Below, piece by piece: positions 1 through 7,922 of a DNA stretch of 64,000 nt. Position 1 is the stretch's first letter. The number at the start of each line of letters is the position of its first letter. The notes under the pieces were generated by a model. It was not told the DNA's origin. It worked only from the letters and a program-made list of their open reading frames with translations, and ran no database searches. The stretch comes from DATFQE01 sp963739085 (GTDB taxonomy: Bacteria > Actinomycetota > Thermoleophilia > Gaiellales > Gaiellaceae), in the NCBI GenBank assembly GCA_963739085.1, contig CAVTZA010000019.1, forward strand, positions 62,001 through 126,000. The letters are read 5' to 3'. The translations under genes and the position numbers were made by a program.

Positions 1-320
1 TAGTGCTGGGGGTCCCAGGTAGGCCCGATCGGCGTGACGCCCAGCCCGAGACCCTCCGTCTCCGGCTGCATGATCGGAACCTCTTTCCCATCGACGATCG
101 TAGTCCCGTCGAGGTTCGAGCGGAACGGGTCCGTGTCCGCGACGTAGTTGGCGTACAGCGGGGCCGCTAGGCAGGCCACGACGATGACGAGGAAGAGGCC
201 GAGCATCGCCATCGCGATCCGGTTGCGCAGCAGCCGCCGCCGCGCGAGGGCCCACGGGCTCCCTGCGACGGCAACCGCAGGCGCCGTCCCGGAAGGGCCG
301 GCAACGAGGGCCTCGCTCAT
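1..320 (-). CDS. ABC transporter permease, DppC/OppC type (3' end outside window)
   Basis: Inner-membrane permease subunit of a peptide/nickel-type ABC importer; only about the first 106 residues lie in the window and the gene runs off the left edge. Reading from the ATG at 320, residues about 27-50 hold the hallmark OppC_N start, RRRLLRNRIAMAMLGLF, where a basic patch leads into the first membrane span, followed by a periplasmic stretch (YVADTDPFRSNL). It lies 52 bp downstream of the substrate-binding protein gene on the same strand, with a strong hairpin in the gap, so the two are probably co-transcribed with unequal yield. The Shine-Dalgarno sequence before the ATG is weak. The family is clear; the substrate cannot be read from this fragment. 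Confidence 0.85.
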   Translation of the reverse strand, partial: MSEALVAGPSGTAPAVAVAGSPWALARRRLLRNRIAMAMLGLFLVIVVACLAAPLYANYVADTDPFRSNLDGTTIVDGKEVPIMQPETEGLGLGVTPIGPTWDPQH

Positions 321-336
321 CTGCCGCGAGGTAGGC

Positions 337-362
337 GGGGGCCGGGCAGGCGCCCGGCCCCC
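337..362 (-). promoter_or_regulatory. Perfect 11-bp hairpin between binding-protein and permease genes
   Basis: GGGGGCCGGGC at 337-347 is exactly complementary to GCCCGGCCCCC at 352-362, with a 4-base loop. No T-run follows on either strand, so it is not a canonical intrinsic terminator. In ABC operons such a hairpin behind the binding-protein gene commonly protects the upstream mRNA or dampens read-through, giving more binding protein than permease; that role is inferred here from position only. Confidence 0.6.
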
Positions 363-372
363 TCCTGGATCC

Positions 373-2076
373 CTACTTCACCCAAGACTGGTCGACCAGC
401 CAGTAGAACTGCTTGCTGAAGGTGAAGTTTCCGACGCGCTTCGACACGAAGTCGACGTGCTTCGGGGTGAACAGCGTCACCATCGGCGAGGCGTCCGTGA
501 CGGAGCGGTCGATCTGCGTCCACTTCGCGTTCGCAGCGTCCTCGTCCTCGACGCCGAGCGCGAGCGCCGACTTCATGCGCGCATTGATCTTGCGGTCGCA
601 GAAGCCGGCGATGTTGATGCTCGAGTCACTCGCGGGGTGGAACGACTCGCAGCCGAAGAGGATGTAGAGGAAGTCCGACGCGGCCGGGTAGTCCTGGTAC
701 CACTGCTGCACGTTGATCTGGACCTTGTTCTTGGTGTTCTGGACGTAGGTGAAGAAGATGTTTCCCGAGATCGTCTTCACCGTCGCGCGATAGCCGATGT
801 CGTTGAGCACGCTCTGGATGTACACGCCCATGGCCTTGTTGACCTCGTCGTCCGGAACGACGACCGCCACCCGTTGGCCCGCGGTTCCGGACTCCTTGAC
901 GAGCTGCTTCGCCTTCGCGACGTCCGGCGCCGTCCACTTCGTGCCCGGGTTCTTCGTGTACGGACAGTAGGCCTTGTAGCCCGGGAAAGCAGGCGGCAGG
1001 ACCTGGCAGGAGGGCGTGGCGAGCCGCGGGCCGCCGAAGATCTTGATGGCGGCGTTGCGGTCGACTGCGAAGTTGACGGCCTGGCGCGCCTTGAGCTTGT
1101 TGAACGGGGCCATCCGCGTGTTCATCGGGAGGTACCAGAAGGCCGTCAGCGGCGAGATGTGGACCTGCTTCGCGTTCTTCGTGCTCAGCTCGGGCAGTCG
1201 GTCGGCCGGCGGCGCCTCGAGCGTCCAGTCGGCCTGGCCGTTCTGGATCGCCGTGATCTGGGCCTCGACCGTCAGCCCGAACGAGTACGTGATCTCGTCC
1301 GGGTAGCCTGCGGGCTGGGCGGCCTTCGACCACACCTTGAAGTACGGATTGCGCACCATGCGCAGCTGCCGGTTCGTGTTGTACGACTTGAACATGTAGG
1401 GGCCGGTGCCGGGGATCAGCTTCGTGCCCGAGTCCTTGCTCGGCGCGTTGGCCGGCAGGATCGACGCGTGGGGCACGGCCAGGCGGTACTTGAACTCGGC
1501 ATCGGGCGCCACGAGGTTGATCGTGACGGTGCGAGCCTTCGCGTTGGCGCTCACGCCTCCCTTCAGCGTGCACGTCGCGGGCTTCTTCAGACAGGCCGAA
1601 GCGCCCACGATGCCTGCGTAGAACGTGCCCGAGGTCGGGCTCTTCACCTTGAAGATGCGCCTGAACGACGCGACGACGTCGTTCGTCGTCACTTCCTTGC
1701 CGTTCGAGAACTTGATCCCCTTGCGAAGCTTGAAGACCCACCGCTTGCCGCCGTTGGTCGGCGTCGGCAGATTCGCAGCGAGGTCGGGCACGACGTCGAA
1801 CGCGGCATTCCCACCCGCCTTCTTGAAGCCGAGCAGTCCGTCGTACGTCGCCTGGTAGAGCTGCCAGTACTGAAGCGTGTAGTTGACGTGGGGGTCGATC
1901 GTCCCGCCGGCCGCCCTCGCGAGCAGCTTGAGCGTGCCACCACGATGGCTCGTCTGGTTCGGTGTCGCCGGCGCGTGCTCTCGTGCGCCGGAGCCGGCGC
2001 CGCTGCCCGAGCCGGCAGCTGCGACCGCGAGCGCACACAGGCCCACCGCCGTGACCGTACCCGTCACTCGCCTCAT
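373..2076 (-). CDS. ABC transporter substrate-binding protein, family 5 (peptide/nickel type)
   Basis: Extracytoplasmic solute-binding protein of a DppA/OppA-type importer, 567 residues. The ATG at 2076 is chosen because GGAAGGAG lies just upstream and the following residues make a typical export signal (MRRVTGTVTAVGLCALAVAA). The body carries family-5 features, including a domain about residues 60-480 with GTGPYMFKSY and the NGKEVTTNDVVASFRRI segment. The usual lipobox cysteine is missing: the expected position reads AAAG-S-GSGAGSG, a glycine/serine linker typical of actinobacterial lipoproteins but with Ser where Cys is expected. A Cys at residue 14 is not in a lipobox context. The permease gene follows 52 bp downstream. 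Oligopeptide, dipeptide or nickel substrates are all possible. Confidence 0.9.
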   Translation of the reverse strand: MRRVTGTVTAVGLCALAVAAAGSGSGAGSGAREHAPATPNQTSHRGGTLKLLARAAGGTIDPHVNYTLQYWQLYQATYDGLLGFKKAGGNAAFDVVPDLAANLPTPTNGGKRWVFKLRKGIKFSNGKEVTTNDVVASFRRIFKVKSPTSGTFYAGIVGASACLKKPATCTLKGGVSANAKARTVTINLVAPDAEFKYRLAVPHASILPANAPSKDSGTKLIPGTGPYMFKSYNTNRQLRMVRNPYFKVWSKAAQPAGYPDEITYSFGLTVEAQITAIQNGQADWTLEAPPADRLPELSTKNAKQVHISPLTAFWYLPMNTRMAPFNKLKARQAVNFAVDRNAAIKIFGGPRLATPSCQVLPPAFPGYKAYCPYTKNPGTKWTAPDVAKAKQLVKESGTAGQRVAVVVPDDEVNKAMGVYIQSVLNDIGYRATVKTISGNIFFTYVQNTKNKVQINVQQWYQDYPAASDFLYILFGCESFHPASDSSINIAGFCDRKINARMKSALALGVEDEDAANAKWTQIDRSVTDASPMVTLFTPKHVDFVSKRVGNFTFSKQFYWLVDQSWVK

Positions 2077-2239
2077 TCTCCGCTCCTTCCAGATCGAGGA
2101 CCTCACAGCACTAGAGACGAGCCTCGGGCCGCCGAGGTTGGGGCCTACGACGCGTCCGAGCGCGATCGTACGAGGCGGGGCCGCTGCGAACAAGCCGGGT
2201 CCGACGGCCAAGACCTCGACCTCTCGCCCTAGGAAAGCG

Positions 2240-2268
2240 ATCACAGACAGCCGCCGAGCGGCAGTCAA
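2240..2268 (-). promoter_or_regulatory. Possible sigma-70-type promoter for the ABC transporter genes
   Basis: On the minus strand TTGACT (2268-2263) is separated by 17 bases from TGTGAT (2245-2240). It lies in the 204-bp gap between the acetyltransferase stop and the binding-protein start, which would give a leader of about 155 nt. This is a sequence-match prediction only; the -10 box is a moderate match. Confidence 0.3.
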
Positions 2269-2280
2269 CGGAATCTGTTG

Positions 2281-2826
2281 CTACTGGATCGGCTTCTCCA
2301 TCGCCACGCATTCGAGCCTGACGCCGTCCTCGAGCGCGACCTCGACCGTCTCCTGCGCCTCGAAGCCGTATGCCTGGTACAGCGGAAGCCCGGGTAGGGT
2401 CGCCAGCAGCGCGAGTCGGCGAAACCCCTCGCGTCGGGCGGCAGCCTCGCACGCCTCCAGGATCCTGCGGCCGAGACCCCGCCGCGTCCAATCGGCCCGG
2501 ACGAACATCGCACGAACCTTCGCCGGCTCCGTCGCGGCGTCGAGGAGCCGCCCGTCATCCGCAGCCTCGCCGCTGCCGGTGTAGAGCCTGTGGCGCCTGC
2601 TCCAACCGCCGCAGCCGACGAGTTCCCCCTCGGCCTCGAGCACGAAGAACGTGCCGTCGACGAGCAGCATCGCGTCGACCTTGGCGACGTGACGGACGGC
2701 GCTCTCGGATTGCTCGCGGCCGTAGAAGCGCGGGAACAGCGCTGCTCCGGAGGCCCTCATCAGCACCTCGATCGCCGACGCATCCTCGCCGGTGGCAACT
2801 CTCAATACGGGTTCGTCCTGGCTCAC
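2281..2826 (-). CDS. GNAT family N-acetyltransferase
   Basis: A 181-residue GCN5-related acetyltransferase, transferring acetyl from acetyl-CoA to an unidentified amine. The acetyl-CoA-binding motif A is visible near residues 107-130 as VRADWTRRGLGRRILEAC, matching the Q/RxxGxG/A signature. The C-terminal part (ATLPGLPLYQAYGFEA) has the usual 'Y..xGF' motif B. Length and order are normal for a stand-alone GNAT. It lies upstream of the ABC transporter genes on the same strand but 204 bp away, so it is probably a separate unit. The substrate is not predictable from sequence. Confidence 0.88.
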   Translation of the reverse strand: MSQDEPVLRVATGEDASAIEVLMRASGAALFPRFYGREQSESAVRHVAKVDAMLLVDGTFFVLEAEGELVGCGGWSRRHRLYTGSGEAADDGRLLDAATEPAKVRAMFVRADWTRRGLGRRILEACEAAARREGFRRLALLATLPGLPLYQAYGFEAQETVEVALEDGVRLECVAMEKPIQ

Positions 2827-2989
2827 GGAGCTGGCAGCGTATTGCGATCTCTATGCGGCCGGCGACGGCGACTACCCGCATCGCTTCGCCCTGAGCGCGA
2901 TCGTCGCGCGCCTGCTCGGAGAGCAGCAGGCTGCGACCGCGACGCCGACTAGCGCACACGCACAAACCGATCGCCGGACACTCCCGTAG
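2792..2989 (+). CDS. Possible small protein, 65 aa (doubtful)
   Basis: This plus-strand frame starts inside the 5' end of the divergent acetyltransferase gene and ends at the TAG at 2987-2989. Its middle (ELAAYCDLYAAGDGDYPHRF) looks protein-like and third codon positions are almost all G/C, but GC3 bias is a weak guide in DNA this GC-rich. No clear Shine-Dalgarno sequence precedes the ATG and I recognise no family. It is the only candidate in the gap 2827-3023, which otherwise shows nothing definite. Confidence 0.25.
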   Translation: MATLNTGSSWLTELAAYCDLYAAGDGDYPHRFALSAIVARLLGEQQAATATPTSAHAQTDRRTLP

Positions 2990-3023
2990 GTCGTGGTAGC
3001 CGGGAGAGGCTAGGGGGCTCGTA

Positions 3024-3536
3024 CTGCACCTCACGAACCGGGAGATCTGGGCGCTCGTCCACGGCCTGCTCATCGGAGGGCCGTTCCTCCTGGCATTCGC
3101 GGGCGGCCTCGTCGCCCTCGCCGGCCTCCGGGCCGACTACCTCACCGCCGACGGGATCAGCGACCGCGTCTCGCAGCTGCGCCTCGGGACGACCGTCATG
3201 GCAGTCATGGGGTGGACGATCGTGTTCACCGGTACCTGGGTGCTGCTGCCGTGGTACCGCGAGGACTCACCCGACAGCCCGCGGTCGATTCTGCTGTCCG
3301 ACTCGAGCACGCGGCAGTGGCACGACTTCGCCGACGTCTGGAAGACGCACGTCGCGTTCATCGCACCGATGCTCGCGACCACCGCCGCGGCGCTCGTCCT
3401 CTACTACGGCAAGGCCCTCGCGCGCGATCGGGCCCTGCGCAACCTCGTCCTCGGCCTGTTCCTGGGAGCCTTCGCCGTCGCGAGCGTTGCCGCGCTCCTC
3501 GGATCGCTCATCGCACGGGCCGCGCCGCTCCGCTGA
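3024..3536 (+). CDS. Small integral membrane protein, unknown function
   Basis: About 170 residues with four likely membrane spans: around residues 9-28 (LVHGLLIGGPFLLAFAGGL), 60-76, 112-128 and 142-163. The first ATG (3198) would remove the N-terminal span, so I favour the CTG at 3024, preceded by AGGGGG at 3012-3017 with 6-base spacing; an in-frame stop at 2997-2999 limits the frame. A soluble loop (WYREDSPDSPRSILLSD) lies between spans two and three. The next gene starts 11 bp after this stop, so the two form a probable operon of small membrane proteins. I do not recognise the family; the rare CTG start is an inference. Confidence 0.6.
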   Translation: MHLTNREIWALVHGLLIGGPFLLAFAGGLVALAGLRADYLTADGISDRVSQLRLGTTVMAVMGWTIVFTGTWVLLPWYREDSPDSPRSILLSDSSTRQWHDFADVWKTHVAFIAPMLATTAAALVLYYGKALARDRALRNLVLGLFLGAFAVASVAALLGSLIARAAPLR

Positions 3537-3547
3537 AGGAGGCGAAC

Positions 3548-3943
3548 ATGTCGCAACGATTCGTGTACGAGTCGACCACGGTCACCAGGCCGCCCGCCGT
3601 CGACCCGACAGAGCAACCCGCCCCTGCCGAGCTTGCCCGGCCGTCCGGCCCGGCCGCCGCCGTCGTCCTCGCCGCCGGGCTGGGCTCTTTCACGCTCGGG
3701 CTCCTGTCGGTGCTCACGGCGGTGAGCCCGTCGGTCTCCTCCGCCCTGACGCTCAGCGACCGCGTCGGCGACCTCTCGGGCGTCACGACCGCGTCCGTCG
3801 TCGTCTACGCCGCGACCTGGGGCCTGCTCGCGGTCTGGTGGCGCCGGGCCGACCTGCCGCTCATGCGGGTCGCGGGTGCGGCCGCAGTGCTGATCGCGCT
3901 GGGACTCCTCGGGACGTTCCCACCGTTCTTCAACGCTCTCTGA
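3548..3943 (+). CDS. Small membrane protein, unknown function
   Basis: 131 residues, with a strong Shine-Dalgarno sequence (GAAGGAGG) ahead of the ATG. A Pro/Ala-rich cytoplasmic N-terminus of about 35 residues is followed by three predicted spans (about residues 37-57, 78-96 and 104-122), the last ending in GTFPPFFNAL at the C-terminus. It is the second gene of a two-gene unit with the preceding membrane protein. A 7-bp hairpin (3963-3986) lies 20 bp after the stop. No recognised domain. Confidence 0.7.
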   Translation: MSQRFVYESTTVTRPPAVDPTEQPAPAELARPSGPAAAVVLAAGLGSFTLGLLSVLTAVSPSVSSALTLSDRVGDLSGVTTASVVVYAATWGLLAVWWRRADLPLMRVAGAAAVLIALGLLGTFPPFFNAL

Positions 3944-3962
3944 GCGCCCGTGGATCGGCCAA

Positions 3963-3986
3963 GGTGAGCGAACGCACATGCTCACC
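3963..3986 (+). terminator. Hairpin after membrane-protein pair
   Basis: GGTGAGC (3963-3969) pairs with GCTCACC (3980-3986). It lacks a following T-run, so it is only a weak terminator candidate; it also sits just ahead of the predicted promoter of the response-regulator gene. Confidence 0.35.
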
Positions 3987-3991
3987 GGGCT

Positions 3992-4019
3992 TTGCGTCGG
4001 CGGCAAATCGTCCTAGGAT
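3992..4019 (+). promoter_or_regulatory. Possible promoter of the response regulator/kinase pair
   Basis: TTGCGT (3992-3997) and TAGGAT (4014-4019) are separated by 16 bases, a reasonable housekeeping-type promoter about 40 bp before the ATG of the response regulator. Prediction by eye only. Confidence 0.4.
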
Positions 4020-4061
4020 CAATGTGACCGCCACACTACGGCCGCCGGAGGAAGAGTCGTC

Positions 4062-4616
4062 ATGCAGCAAGTCGCGCACGACCCTGGGGGGGTCGCGAGG
4101 GGTTTCTCTCTGCCTCGAACCAGCCTGGATGCCTCAGGCGAGCCGGCGCGCGGCGAAAACGCGGCCGCGGTCCCACGCGAGCGGCCGCTAGTCCTCGTCG
4201 TCGACGACGAGTCCGCGATCAGGTTGCTGTGCCGGGTCAACCTCCGCCTGGAGGAAATGGACACGGCCGAGGCGGCTGACGGCGTCACCGCACTCGAGCT
4301 GGCCCGCGAGCTGAAGCCCGACCTGATCCTGCTCGACGTGATGATGCCGCAGGTCGACGGCTGGCAAGTGGCCGAGGCGCTCGGACGCGACCCCGAGGTG
4401 AGCGAGCTCCCGATCGTCTTCCTCTCCGCCCGGGCCGAGCCCGCCGACTACGCCCACGGCTACGAGCTCGGCGCGGTCGGCTACGTCACCAAGCCCTTCG
4501 ACCCCACCGCCCTCGGCTCGATCCTCCACGAGACGCTCGTCCGTCTGGGACGCGGCGAGCGTGAACAGCTACGCCGCGAGCGCGTGGACGAGCTGGTCGA
4601 GCGGCGAGACGGCTAG
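4062..4616 (+). CDS. Response regulator, receiver domain only
   Basis: 184 residues: a 40-residue N-terminal extension, then a CheY-like receiver domain (about residues 43-160) with the acidic pair in LVVDDE, the phospho-acceptor Asp92 in LLDVMMP, the Ser/Thr switch in FLSARAE and the conserved Lys in YVTKPF. There is no DNA-binding output domain, only a basic/acidic helix at the C-terminus, so it probably signals by protein contact. The ATG follows a GGAGGAAGAG site. The histidine kinase begins 13 bp downstream and is its obvious partner. It is a close relative of the regulator at 55840-56292 (shared IRLLCRVNL, ILLDVMMP and YVTKPF). Confidence 0.93.
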   Translation: MQQVAHDPGGVARGFSLPRTSLDASGEPARGENAAAVPRERPLVLVVDDESAIRLLCRVNLRLEEMDTAEAADGVTALELARELKPDLILLDVMMPQVDGWQVAEALGRDPEVSELPIVFLSARAEPADYAHGYELGAVGYVTKPFDPTALGSILHETLVRLGRGEREQLRRERVDELVERRDG

Positions 4617-4629
4617 CCGAAGGACGAAG

Positions 4630-7476
4630 GTGTCTCTGGTCGCGGCCGCACGTGAGCAGTCGCGCGTGGCGAGGGCCCTGCGCGCCCTCCGATCGAGGCC
4701 GAGCCCGTTGGCGTACGCGGCCGCGGTCGCGCTGCCCCTGCTCGTCCTGCCCTTCGGGATCTTCGCCGACCACCCACACGAGGTGGCGGCAGGGCGCCTC
4801 TACATCCTGGTGGTCGCCGTCGTCGCGTTCCTCGGCGGCCTTGGGCCGGCGCTCCTCGCGACGGTCATCTCGTTCGCAGGCCTGACGTACTACTTCACGC
4901 CCGGAATGCACTCGTTCCGGATCACGAACCTCGACGATCTCGGCTCGTTGGCGGTGTTCGTCGTGACCGCCCTGGTCATCTCCGAGCTCCTCTTCCGAGG
5001 CGAGACGGGCCACCGCGAGGCGGCTGCCGCCCGTGAACGGGCGGAGCGGCTCCAAGAGGTGACGGCGGCACTCGTCGAGGCCAACACGAAGCAGGACGTC
5101 CTCGACGTGATGCTCGAGCAGGGAGTCGCTGCGAGCAAGGCCTCACGCGGCGCAGTCGCCCTGGTCGACGCCGACGGCGAGACGCTCGAGATCAAGGCGT
5201 GGCACAACTACCCCTCGTCGCTCGTGCGCGACTTCAAGCGCGTGCCGCTCACGGCCGACACTCCACACGCCGAGGCGGCGCGGACGGGCACTCCGCTGTT
5301 CCTCAGCTCGAGGGCCGAGCGTGACAGCCGCTATCCGGCCCTCGTCGAGCGGGAGGAGGAAACCTTCGCCGTCGCAGCGCTGCCACTGGTCGGCCCCAGC
5401 CGCACGCTGGGCATGCTCGCCCTGAGCTTCGACGAGAACCGACACTTCTCCCGCGAGGAGCGGGTGCTGCTCGAGGCGATCGCGCACCAGTGCGCGCAGG
5501 CGCTCGAGCGCGGCGAGCTCCTCGAGGCGGAGGCCGCGGCGCGCCGCGAGCTCGCGCTGCAGAAGGCGATCCTCGAAGCCGAGGGCGAGGCCTCGGACGA
5601 CGGCATCCTGCTCGTGTCGCCCGAAGGCCAGATGCTCTCGTTCAACCGCCGCTTCGTCGAGCTCTGGGACCTGCCGCCCGACGTCGTGGCCAGCCGCTCC
5701 GATGCTGCCGCACTGAACGCGATCGAGTCCAAGCTCTCCGACCCGCAGGAGTTCTACGACCGCGTGATGCACCTGTACGCGAACCCCGACGAGAAGAGCC
5801 GTGACGAGATCGACCTCATGGACGGCCGCATCGTCGAGCGCTACAGCGCCCCGGTTCGCAGCCCCGGAGGAGAGCTGTACGGCCGAGTCTGGTACTTCCG
5901 CGACATCACCCATATCCGGCGCGCGCAGGAGATCGCGAGCGTCCTGGCCGCGGCGAGCGACCTGCTGTCGTCTACGTCCGAGGTCGAGGTCGTCCTCCAA
6001 CTCGTCGTACGACTCCCGGTGCCGCGTCTCCTCGGCGTCTGCACGGTCTACCTGCTCGACGAGCACGGGTCTCCACGGCTCTCCGCCGTGGCCCACTGGG
6101 ATCCCGACCGGGAGGAGGCGCTCCGCGACCTGCACAGCCGCTACCCGGCCGGCACGCACGCCGCCGTCGTACGCGCGCTCGAGACCAAGGAGAAGGTGCT
6201 CGTCTCGGCGCTCGACCGGGGGGCGCTGCCGTTGACGGGGAGCGACGACGAGCAGCGGGCGCTGCTGGAGCCGTTCGCGACCCGGGAGACGATGATGGTG
6301 CCGCTCGTCGCGCATGGCCTGACCTACGGCGTGCTCGGCATCGGAACCGCACCGCGACGCAGCCGCCTGAGCCGGCAGAAGCAGGAGTTCGGAGAGGAGC
6401 TCGCAAGGCGGATCGCGATCTCGCTGGACAACGCCCGCCTCTACGCCGAGGCCGAGCGTCGCGGCGACGCGGCCCGATCGCTCGAGCATGTCGGCGACGG
6501 CGTCCTGCTCCTCGACGGCGAGGGCCGCCTGCGCTACTGGAACCCGGCCGCTGCCGATCTCTTCGGAATGGACGACGCCAAGCTCGGGCTGCCCATGGTC
6601 GAGGTCTTCCAGGGCTGGAGCGCCCTGGGGGAGCACCTCGGCGAGCCCGGCGGCGAGACGCGAACGCTGCCGCTGCAGCTCGACGGCGGCGAGCGATGGG
6701 TCTCGATCTCGGCTGTGAGCTTCGGCGACGGCTCCGTCTATGCGCTCCGCGACGTCACCGAGGAGCGGACCCTCGAAGGCATGCGCGCGGAGTTCGTCTC
6801 CACCGCCTCACACGAGCTACGCACACCGCTGACAGCCGTCTACGGCGCCGCCCGCACCCTCCTGCGCGACGACGTACCGATCAGCGATGCCCACCAGCGC
6901 TCGTTCCTGACCATGATCGCGGCCGAGTCCGAGCGACTCGCGCGCATCGTCGAGGACATCCTGCTGGCGAGCTCGCTCGACGCGAACTCCATCGAGATCG
7001 CCACCGGGCGCTGCGACGTCGCGGAGCTGGTCGAGAGCGTCGTCTACTCCGCGCGCATGCGCGCGCCCGACGCGCTGTCCGTGACGCACGTGCCGCTCAA
7101 CGGCCCCGTGTACGCCGAGTGCGACGAGGAGAAGGTGCGGCAGGTGCTCGTGAACCTCGTCGACAACGCGATCAAGTACTCACCGGACGGCGGCGAGGTC
7201 GAGGTGGCGGTCTCGAGCGCGGACGGAATGGTGCGCTTCGAGGTCCGCGACCGCGGGCTCGGCATTCCGGCCGCCCAGCGCGACCGCATCTTCGACAAGT
7301 TCATGCGCCTCGACCCGAACCTCCGCCGGGGCATCGGCGGAACCGGGCTCGGCCTGTACATCTGTCGCGAGCTGGCGCGGCGGATGGGCGGACAGATCTG
7401 GATCGACGGCCGCGACGGCGGCGGCTCGATCTTCTACCTCGAGCTGCCCGCTAGCGCGTCGTCTGCGTCGAAGTAG
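4630..7476 (+). CDS. Multi-sensor hybrid-input histidine kinase (DUF4118-GAF-PAS-GAF-PAS-HisKA-HATPase)
   Basis: Membrane sensor kinase of about 948 residues. A KdpD-like DUF4118 membrane region (residues about 20-115, up to four spans) is followed by a GAF domain (about 140-300), a PAS domain (about 315-440), a second GAF (about 450-610) and a short PAS (about 625-705). The catalytic core has the phospho-acceptor His728 in STASHELRTPL and an ATPase domain with the N box (NLVDNAIKYSPDGG), DRGLGIP and GTGLGL glycine motifs. GTG at 4630 is preferred (GAAGGACGAAG upstream); a GTG at 4561 would overlap the regulator. Its stop overlaps the 3' end of the convergent SnoaL-like gene by 43 bp. The signal sensed is unknown. 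Confidence 0.93.
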   Translation: MSLVAAAREQSRVARALRALRSRPSPLAYAAAVALPLLVLPFGIFADHPHEVAAGRLYILVVAVVAFLGGLGPALLATVISFAGLTYYFTPGMHSFRITNLDDLGSLAVFVVTALVISELLFRGETGHREAAAARERAERLQEVTAALVEANTKQDVLDVMLEQGVAASKASRGAVALVDADGETLEIKAWHNYPSSLVRDFKRVPLTADTPHAEAARTGTPLFLSSRAERDSRYPALVEREEETFAVAALPLVGPSRTLGMLALSFDENRHFSREERVLLEAIAHQCAQALERGELLEAEAAARRELALQKAILEAEGEASDDGILLVSPEGQMLSFNRRFVELWDLPPDVVASRSDAAALNAIESKLSDPQEFYDRVMHLYANPDEKSRDEIDLMDGRIVERYSAPVRSPGGELYGRVWYFRDITHIRRAQEIASVLAAASDLLSSTSEVEVVLQLVVRLPVPRLLGVCTVYLLDEHGSPRLSAVAHWDPDREEALRDLHSRYPAGTHAAVVRALETKEKVLVSALDRGALPLTGSDDEQRALLEPFATRETMMVPLVAHGLTYGVLGIGTAPRRSRLSRQKQEFGEELARRIAISLDNARLYAEAERRGDAARSLEHVGDGVLLLDGEGRLRYWNPAAADLFGMDDAKLGLPMVEVFQGWSALGEHLGEPGGETRTLPLQLDGGERWVSISAVSFGDGSVYALRDVTEERTLEGMRAEFVSTASHELRTPLTAVYGAARTLLRDDVPISDAHQRSFLTMIAAESERLARIVEDILLASSLDANSIEIATGRCDVAELVESVVYSARMRAPDALSVTHVPLNGPVYAECDEEKVRQVLVNLVDNAIKYSPDGGEVEVAVSSADGMVRFEVRDRGLGIPAAQRDRIFDKFMRLDPNLRRGIGGTGLGLYICRELARRMGGQIWIDGRDGGGSIFYLELPASASSASK

Positions 7477-7904
7477 ACGCGCTCCCCGTCGAAGAGCCGT
7501 CGCTCGCGGTTCCACGGGAAGAAGATGACGACCTTGAACTCGACGCGCTCGCCTGTGGGCGCCTGGCCGAGCCATTCGCTCTGATGCGTTGCGGTGACCT
7601 CCGCCTCTTCGCAGACGCCCTGCGGCCCGATCACGATGTGCGTGAGGTCGAACTTGATGTCCGGGAACGCCGTGAGCAGCTGCGTGTAGAAGCGCGCGGC
7701 CCCCTCGTGGCCCTCCCACCGGTCGCCCGTCTGCACGAGCTCGTAGACGCACTCCTCGGTCAGCGTCGAGATGAGCCCGGGCAGGTCGCGCTCGTCCTCG
7801 GCGATCGAGTGCCGTTTCCACAGCTCGCGGATCTCGTCGTACTCGCCGGGCGCGAGGTCCCGGCGCAGCAGCTCCACCACGGCGTCGTGCTTGGTCGCGG
7901 CCAC
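7434..7904 (-). CDS. SnoaL-like / ester-cyclase-type NTF2-fold protein
   Basis: 156 residues from the GTG at 7904, chosen because coding upstream would overlap the divergent acetyltransferase gene and is not conserved-looking. The sequence has the pattern of polyketide-cyclase-like NTF2 folds: an N-terminal helix pair (IRELWKRHSIAEDERD), then HEGAARFYTQLLTAFPDIKF and a C-terminal sheet. Members are small enzymes or binding proteins of very varied function, and no catalytic assignment is possible here. The 3' end overlaps the kinase gene tail-to-tail by 43 bp, and the start lies 18 bp from the divergent start at 7923, so the two genes share a very short promoter space. Confidence 0.8.
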   Translation of the reverse strand: MAATKHDAVVELLRRDLAPGEYDEIRELWKRHSIAEDERDLPGLISTLTEECVYELVQTGDRWEGHEGAARFYTQLLTAFPDIKFDLTHIVIGPQGVCEEAEVTATHQSEWLGQAPTGERVEFKVVIFFPWNRERRLFDGERVYFDADDALAGSSR

Positions 7905-7922
7905 CGCGCGACAATACCGGCC

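Noticed and set aside
148..2232. A 694-residue plus-strand open frame at the window start
   Set aside because: It is antisense to the ABC binding protein, which has export signal, ribosome site and family motifs; the plus frame is Arg/Ala-rich without domains.
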